From positions 285,501 through 349,500 of the forward strand of contig NZ_WTYF01000003.1 of the NCBI RefSeq assembly GCF_009827315.1: DNA of 64,000 bases. The letters are read 5' to 3'. Made by a program: the position numbers and the translations under genes. The stretch is from Qipengyuania gaetbuli. Lineage in GTDB: Bacteria > Pseudomonadota > Alphaproteobacteria > Sphingomonadales > Sphingomonadaceae. The notes beneath the pieces were generated by a model. It saw only the letters and a list, made by a program, of their open reading frames with translations, made no database searches and was not told the origin of the DNA. How positions within the stretch are numbered: the stretch's first letter is position 1; every line of letters starts with the position of its first letter. This document shows, piece by piece, positions 59,190-64,000 of the stretch.

Positions 59190-60754
59190 GCGCGGGCCCA
59201 CCCTTTCTTAGCCGCGGAAAGGTTGGCGAGGAACGCTTCCGCGCTGTCGAGGTATTCCCGGCGCTTTTCGGCGTCCATTCTGTCCCAGGTCGAATAAACC
59301 CGCCCGATCCGTGCGTTGCGTTCCAGCCTCTCGCGATGCCGGTCCATGAAATGCCAGTACAGCGGGTTGAAGGGGCAGGCGTCGGGCCCGGTTTTCTTGC
59401 TGACCGAGTATCGGCAGCCCGAGCAGTAGTTGCTCATCTTGTTGATGTAGTTGCCCGACGCGGCATAGGGCTTGGAAGCCAGCTTGCCGCCGTCCGCGTA
59501 CAGGATCATCGCCGCCACATTGGGCAATTCCACCCACTCATACGCGTCGGCGTAGACGATGAGGAACCAGTCCTGCACCTCCTGCGGGTCGATGCCCGCG
59601 AGCAGCGCGAAATTGCCGAGCACCATCAGGCGCTGGATATGGTGGGCGTGCGCATTGTCGCGTGTCGAGCGGATGCAGTCGGCGAGGCAAGCCATGTCCG
59701 TTTCGCCGGTCCAGTAGAATTCCGGCAGGCTGCGCGAAGCACCCAGGTCGTTCGCCGATTGGAGTTGCGGCATCTGGTGCCAGTAGAACCGCCGGACATA
59801 TTCGCGCCAACCGATGATCTGGCGGATGAAACCCTCGACCGAATTGAGCGGTGCCCGGCCATCGCGGTACGCCTTTTCTGCCCGGCGACACAGTTCGAGC
59901 GGGTCGAGCAGGCCGAGGTTGATGCTGGTCGAAAGCATGGAATGGAAAAGATCGTCCTCGCCTGCGACCATTGCGTCCTGGTAGGGGCCGAAGCATTCGA
60001 TACGCTCGGCAAAGAAGGCATCGGCCGCCTCTTCGGCCTCTTCCCGGGTAACCGGCCATTCGAACCGCTCGAGGCTGCCGAAATGATCCGCGAACCGCTC
60101 TTCGACGAGAGCGATGACCTCGCGGGTTATTTCGTCCGGCTCGAACTTCGGGCGCTCCGGCGCGGACAGACCCTCCTTGGGCGGCTTGCGGTTTTCGCTG
60201 TCGTAGTTCCACTCGCCACCCTCTGGGTCGTTGCCGTTCATCAGCAGGCCGGTCTTGCGACGCATTTCGCGGTAGAAATACTCCATCCGCAGTTCCTTGC
60301 GCCCTTCCGCCCAGTCATCGAATTCCGCCTGGGTGGAGACGAACCGGTCATCCGGCAGGATGTGAACTTCGCAGGGAAACTTGTCGGCCCATCGGTCGAA
60401 ATCCTCTCGCAGGCGCCATTCGCCCGGCTCGACAACGTGAATGGCTCGCGGCGAGTATTCTTCCACCGCGCGGGCTACCTCGCCGGTCAGACTGCCTGCA
60501 TTGTACTCGGCATCGAGGCGCACATAATCGACCGACCAGCCTGCATCGCGCAGTTCGGCAGCGAAGTGGCGCATGGCGGAAAAGACCAGCACGATCTTCT
60601 GCTTGTGGTGCCGGACGTAAGTCGCCTCGTCCCAGACTTCCATCATCAGGACGACCGTATCGTCCTTCGACCTGCCCCTTAGGCTCGCGAGTTCGCGGGT
60701 CAGTTGGTCGCCGAGGATGGGGACGAGGATCGGGCCGCCGGTAATGTCTGCCAT
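59186..60754 (-). CDS. Iron-sulfur bacterial cryptochrome/photolyase (PhrB type)
   Basis: A 522-residue FAD photolyase of the FeS-BCP/DPRP class. Four Cys fit the [4Fe-4S] site: C356, C444, C447 and C460, with exactly the spacing of Agrobacterium PhrB (88, 3 and 13). The HHIQR motif gives H371/H372, equivalent to the PhrB active-site His pair. The N-terminal domain starts PILVPILGDQLTRELASLRG. Predicted to repair (6-4) photoproducts in light. Confidence 0.94.
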   Translation of the reverse strand: MADITGGPILVPILGDQLTRELASLRGRSKDDTVVLMMEVWDEATYVRHHKQKIVLVFSAMRHFAAELRDAGWSVDYVRLDAEYNAGSLTGEVARAVEEYSPRAIHVVEPGEWRLREDFDRWADKFPCEVHILPDDRFVSTQAEFDDWAEGRKELRMEYFYREMRRKTGLLMNGNDPEGGEWNYDSENRKPPKEGLSAPERPKFEPDEITREVIALVEERFADHFGSLERFEWPVTREEAEEAADAFFAERIECFGPYQDAMVAGEDDLFHSMLSTSINLGLLDPLELCRRAEKAYRDGRAPLNSVEGFIRQIIGWREYVRRFYWHQMPQLQSANDLGASRSLPEFYWTGETDMACLADCIRSTRDNAHAHHIQRLMVLGNFALLAGIDPQEVQDWFLIVYADAYEWVELPNVAAMILYADGGKLASKPYAASGNYINKMSNYCSGCRYSVSKKTGPDACPFNPLYWHFMDRHRERLERNARIGRVYSTWDRMDAEKRREYLDSAEAFLANLSAAKKGWARA

Positions 60755-60786
60755 GCGCCCTCAATGCGCGAGGGGGGCGCCGGTGC

Positions 60787-61407
60787 CTAGAAGAGAGACG
60801 ATTGCGCGGATCGCCCGGCCCACGGGATGTCCGTGCGGTCGATCGCCAGCTCGCCCTCGAACGGGCGGCAGAGGGCAAAGGCCTCGTCCGGCGAGCCGCT
60901 CATCCACGTTTCGCGGTCGCCGGCGGTCAGGATCACGGGCATCCGGTCATGGACTTCGGACATCTGCTCCGACGCATCGGTCATGACCATCGAATAGCAG
61001 TCGCCCCATTCCGCGCTCTTTCGCCAGATCCCGGCGACCGTGAACACCTCGCTGCCCGGTAGTGTCATCCAGGTCCGGGTCATTGCACCCTTGGGGCCCT
61101 GCGCTTCGGCAAAGCTTTCCAGCGGGATCAGGCATCGCCGCTCGACGAAGCTGCTCTTCCAGAACGGGCCTGACAGCTTGTCGGTCCGCGCGTTGTTGAC
61201 CGGCTTGGGCTTGAGCGGCTGGCCCTTCGCGCCCTTGCGCGGCAGCGGGAAGCCCCAGGTCATCGTCTCGACCTTGCCGCCGGCAAGAACGAGGCCGGAG
61301 TATCCCGGATAAATCTCCCCGCCAGCATTGCTCCCGATTTCCGCCACCGCGTCGAACAGCTGGGCGACTTCGGTCGCATTCTTGGTCATGCGATAGAGAT
61401 TGCACAT
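60787..61407 (-). CDS. HMCES/YedK-type abasic-site DNA-protein crosslink protein
   Basis: A 206-residue SRAP-domain protein that caps abasic sites in single-stranded DNA by a covalent bond of Cys2. Cys2 in MCNLYR is present and becomes N-terminal after Met removal; N72 (PVNNART), E101 (SFAEA) and H153 (EVHDRMPVIL) fit the other active-site residues. The usual Trp after the Glu is Ala here. I see no alphaproteobacterial SOS box directly upstream. It lies 32 bases before the photolyase start on the same strand. Confidence 0.92.
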   Translation of the reverse strand: MCNLYRMTKNATEVAQLFDAVAEIGSNAGGEIYPGYSGLVLAGGKVETMTWGFPLPRKGAKGQPLKPKPVNNARTDKLSGPFWKSSFVERRCLIPLESFAEAQGPKGAMTRTWMTLPGSEVFTVAGIWRKSAEWGDCYSMVMTDASEQMSEVHDRMPVILTAGDRETWMSGSPDEAFALCRPFEGELAIDRTDIPWAGRSAQSSLF

Positions 61408-61507
61408 GGGCTCTAGCTATCGCCTCAAAAGCGCCTTGGCTCAATCCTCATTGCCGCGAAGCAGTTGTGAAAGGGCGGCGGACGACCGGCGCCCGCCGTC
61501 CATGGGA

Positions 61508-63142
61508 TCAGGCGGTCTCGGTGCTTTCGCCGCAATCGGAACCTTCGGTGGCTTCTCCGTCGGCTGCCGGTTCCGCATCGTCCTTCGGCTCTTCCTTCTT
61601 CTCGTCGGCGGCCGGATGCTTGGGCTTCAAGCGTTTGAGCAGCGGTTCCTTGTCGCCTTTCTCGAACAGGTCGAGTTCGTAGGCAAGGCAGCGCGCCACT
61701 CGCGTACCGTGACCCGTCTGGATGAGCGGGTTGAGCAGCGATTTGGCGATGCCGATTTCGCCTTCGAGCAGGAACATGTGGGTCAGTGCCTGGCGAATGC
61801 CGGTGTCGAAAGGAGCATATTGATAAGCCCCCTCGAGCGCGTTCTTGGCGGAATCGGGCGCTTCCTCACCGGCCAGCAGGTAAGTCAGGTAATAACCGTA
61901 GAGCGGGACCGGATGGTCGTTCTCCATGTTGTTCGCCGCGATGAAGCGTTCGCGCGCCTGCGCCATCATCGCCTTGTCGTCGAGCGAGCGCATGAGCGAG
62001 GTGTTGGCAAGGTTGATCGCCGCCTCGGTCGATTTCGGATCGATGGCGAGCGCCTTGTTCGATAGGGCTTCCGCCTCGGCATAGTTCTTGTTGTCGAACT
62101 CGACCTCGGCAGCGGCAAGGAGCACCGGCACGCTTTGCGGGAATTGTTCGGCCAGCGCACGTGCCTTCGGGAGCTGCTTGGCTGCAGCCTTCTCGTCGAC
62201 GCCGACCTTCGATTCGATCATCAGGTCGATGCGCGCTTCCTCGTCGGCGCCGAGCTGGCGGATCGCCACCTTCGGCTTTTCGGCGTTCATGTAAGGCACT
62301 TTGAGCACCTTGGCCGAGCCGCGGCGATAGGAATCCATTTCCTTTTCGAGCTGGTCGAGGTCGCCGAATGCCGCCTTGGCCGCTTCGAGCCGCCCTTCAC
62401 CCCGCGCAAGGCGCGTGACGTAATCGGTGATCTGCGGGCGGCGTTCCGGCGTGAAGTTCAGCAGGCTGGCGAGGAGCCAACCGTGGCCGTAGGTGCGCGC
62501 GCCGGTTTCGCGATCAGGCTTGGCCGGCGGATCCATCATCTTCTCGATGTCGAGGTTCACCGCCATGATTTCGAGGCTGCGCCACGTCGGCGCATCGCCG
62601 ATGACGAAACGGTTGCCTTCCGAACGCAGTGTCGAGAACACTTCTGCAAAGCCTTCGCGGTACCAGGCCGGGTACGGGGCATTGCGGTGCTGGAACATGA
62701 AATAGTGGACGTATTCGTGGAACAGCACGGCCTTGGGTTCCAGCTCCAGCCCGCTGAAACGGTCCTGGTTGCTGCGGTCATAGGTCACGTTCTGGCGGCG
62801 CGGCACAAATGCGTAGGAACCCGAAGCGCGCGGAATGAAGAACCCGCCGATGCCGCTTCCCGGCTGGCCTGCCAGGACAGCCATGTCGCGCGTCTCGCCG
62901 AAGCGGAAAACGATGACCTTGGAGGAGGGCGGCAGGCTACCGTCGTCAGGTCCGACGCCGCTGATGATGCGCAGGACCTCGTCCAGCCGTTCCAGGTCCT
63001 GGGCGAATTCTTCCGTGCTCGACTTGGAATCGCGCGAGTAAATCTTGAAGTGATCGGTTTCGGCAAGGAACCAGTCGGCGGCATGGGCCGGCACGGCGAC
63101 GAGTGCCGCGAAAGCAGCAAGAATTTTGGCGAAAAGACGCAT
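61508..63142 (-). CDS. Secreted HExxH metallopeptidase with TPR repeats
   Basis: A 544-residue protein with a signal peptide (cleavage near AHAA, residue 22) and a metallopeptidase-like domain of the DUF1570 kind. FHEYVHYFMFQ gives HEYVH at 142-146 and WYREGFAEVF supplies the third ligand (E163 or E167), a gluzincin arrangement. From about residue 300 come TPR-like helical repeats (AEALSNKALAIDPKSTEAAINLANT), and the C-terminus is a disordered Lys/Glu/Pro tail. Substrate unknown. Confidence 0.82.
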   Translation of the reverse strand: MRLFAKILAAFAALVAVPAHAADWFLAETDHFKIYSRDSKSSTEEFAQDLERLDEVLRIISGVGPDDGSLPPSSKVIVFRFGETRDMAVLAGQPGSGIGGFFIPRASGSYAFVPRRQNVTYDRSNQDRFSGLELEPKAVLFHEYVHYFMFQHRNAPYPAWYREGFAEVFSTLRSEGNRFVIGDAPTWRSLEIMAVNLDIEKMMDPPAKPDRETGARTYGHGWLLASLLNFTPERRPQITDYVTRLARGEGRLEAAKAAFGDLDQLEKEMDSYRRGSAKVLKVPYMNAEKPKVAIRQLGADEEARIDLMIESKVGVDEKAAAKQLPKARALAEQFPQSVPVLLAAAEVEFDNKNYAEAEALSNKALAIDPKSTEAAINLANTSLMRSLDDKAMMAQARERFIAANNMENDHPVPLYGYYLTYLLAGEEAPDSAKNALEGAYQYAPFDTGIRQALTHMFLLEGEIGIAKSLLNPLIQTGHGTRVARCLAYELDLFEKGDKEPLLKRLKPKHPAADEKKEEPKDDAEPAADGEATEGSDCGESTETA

Positions 63143-63237
63143 GTGCAGACCCCAACTTTATGCGGGTCGGCCAATGCCTTGGCCTTGCAGTCCCCGCGAA
63201 TCCCTGAGGTCGATGCTAATCCAGAGAACGGGCCAAA

Positions 63238-64000
63238 TCAAACGAAGGAATACGGGTCGATATCCACACCCACGCGCACGCCCGGCGGGTGGTCGAGACT
63301 ACCCAGCCAGCGCCTGATGACGTCCTGCAATTGCACCGAACGGCGCGCATTCATGAGCAGGCGATACCGGTATCGCCCCCGCAGCAGGGCCATGGGGGCA
63401 GGGGCGGGGCCGAGGATCATGAGATCGTCCACCTGCGGGCGGGTATCGCCGATCCTGCGCGCGGCCTCGCGGGCTTCCGCCTCGTCTTCCGAGGAGATTA
63501 TGATCGACGCCCAGCGACCGAAGGGAGGAGCACCGGCTTCGCGGCGCATCTCGGTCTCGACCGAATAGAAGGCATCGCGGTCGCCCGCTGCCAGAGCGGC
63601 TATCACGCTCGCTTCGGGATGGCGCGTCTGGATCAGCACTTCGCCCGGTTTTTCACCGCGTCCAGCACGGCCTGCGACCTGTGCCACCTGCTGGTAGGTC
63701 CGCTCGCCCGCCCTCAGGTCGCCACCCTCAAGGCCGAGGTCGGCATCGACTACGCCGACCAGCGTCAGTTCCGGAAAGTGGAAGCCCTTGGTCACGAGCT
63801 GTGTGCCGACGATGACATCGATGGCGCCGCCTTCGACCTGCGCGATGAATTCGGCGGCGCGTCCGGGCGAATTGAGCGTGTCCGAAGTCGCCACGAACAC
63901 CCTTGCGTCCGGCAAACGCTCCGCAACTTCGTCCGCAATTCGTTCAACCCCGGGTCCGCAGGCGACCAGGCAATCCGGCTCGCCGCATTCGGGGCAGCGA
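63238..64000 (-). CDS. priA: Primosomal helicase PriA, C-terminal part (partial)
   Basis: Replication-restart helicase. The frame is open to the window edge, so the 5' part is missing; 254 codons are present. It begins inside the zinc-binding module (RCPECGEPDCLVACGPGVERIADEV), then the C-terminal helicase lobe with VGTQLVTKGFHFPELTLVGVVDADLGL and TYQQVAQVAGRAGRG, and ends with the PriA-specific domain (GPAPAPMALLRGRYRYRLL). The 95 bases after its stop hold a small hairpin (63169-63184) but no gene. Confidence 0.95.
   Translation of the reverse strand, partial: RCPECGEPDCLVACGPGVERIADEVAERLPDARVFVATSDTLNSPGRAAEFIAQVEGGAIDVIVGTQLVTKGFHFPELTLVGVVDADLGLEGGDLRAGERTYQQVAQVAGRAGRGEKPGEVLIQTRHPEASVIAALAAGDRDAFYSVETEMRREAGAPPFGRWASIIISSEDEAEAREAARRIGDTRPQVDDLMILGPAPAPMALLRGRYRYRLLMNARRSVQLQDVIRRWLGSLDHPPGVRVGVDIDPYSFV

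Noticed and set aside
61408-61440. An SOS (LexA) operator for the HMCES-type gene
   Set aside because: No GTTC-N7-GTTC or GAAC-N7-GAAC element is present in the immediate upstream sequence.

Overview
The window is a gene-dense, GC-rich stretch of an alphaproteobacterial chromosome, most likely Sphingomonadales (Erythrobacteraceae-like). The support is a circularly permuted two-piece tmRNA with tag ANDNEALALAA, the alphaproteobacterial atpHAGDC operon without F0 genes and with a short epsilon subunit, surA-pdxA-rsmA next to lptD, a DUF2794 gene beside cysE, and a large TonB-dependent receptor of sphingomonad style. I see no insertion sequence, prophage, CRISPR array, rRNA or tRNA gene; it reads as core genome with small lineage-specific genes in between.

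Layout. 1-7.4 kb: end of a partial gene, proline symporter putP, an outer-membrane barrel protein, translational GTPase typA and a TonB-dependent receptor. 7.4-13 kb: DUF805 protein, an ABC exporter of YbbA/YbbP type divergent from tesA, then recF. 13-13.7 kb: a match to the sigma-54 promoter consensus leading into two paralogous 39-residue membrane micropeptides and a PspC-domain protein, the most unusual locus here. 13.7-17.3 kb: an SDR/Nudix/TPM/TPM/LemA cluster on the minus strand. 17.4-18.3 kb: mscL and ssrA. 18.3-24.4 kb: a minus-strand arginine succinyltransferase operon (M20 hydrolase, astA, astB) facing malate synthase G.

24.4-31.5 kb: two membrane proteins, then lptD, surA, pdxA, rsmA. 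31.6-35.3 kb: pepA, a 48-residue DUF2256 protein, holC, a lipoprotein, ndk and an NTF2-like protein. 35.3-40.6 kb: purM with a purN fused to a MmcQ/YjbR domain, a DUF2066-like protein, hdaA, cysE and DUF2794. 40.6-47.3 kb: membrane proteins, an SDR, gph, glmU, an HNH protein and a SOUL protein with an internal triplication. 47.3-54.7 kb: an S9 peptidase and the atp operon, which carries an extra lipoprotein gene between atpG and atpD.

54.9-64 kb: a TfdA-type dioxygenase, a membrane-anchored trypsin-like protease, and a group of DNA-maintenance genes (Ada, J-domain protein, iron-sulfur photolyase, HMCES-type DNA-protein crosslink protein), a TPR metallopeptidase and the 3' end of priA. Genes are packed tightly: many same-strand neighbours overlap by 1 or 4 bases, and four convergent pairs share four bases through interlocked stop codons (CTAG or TTAG).
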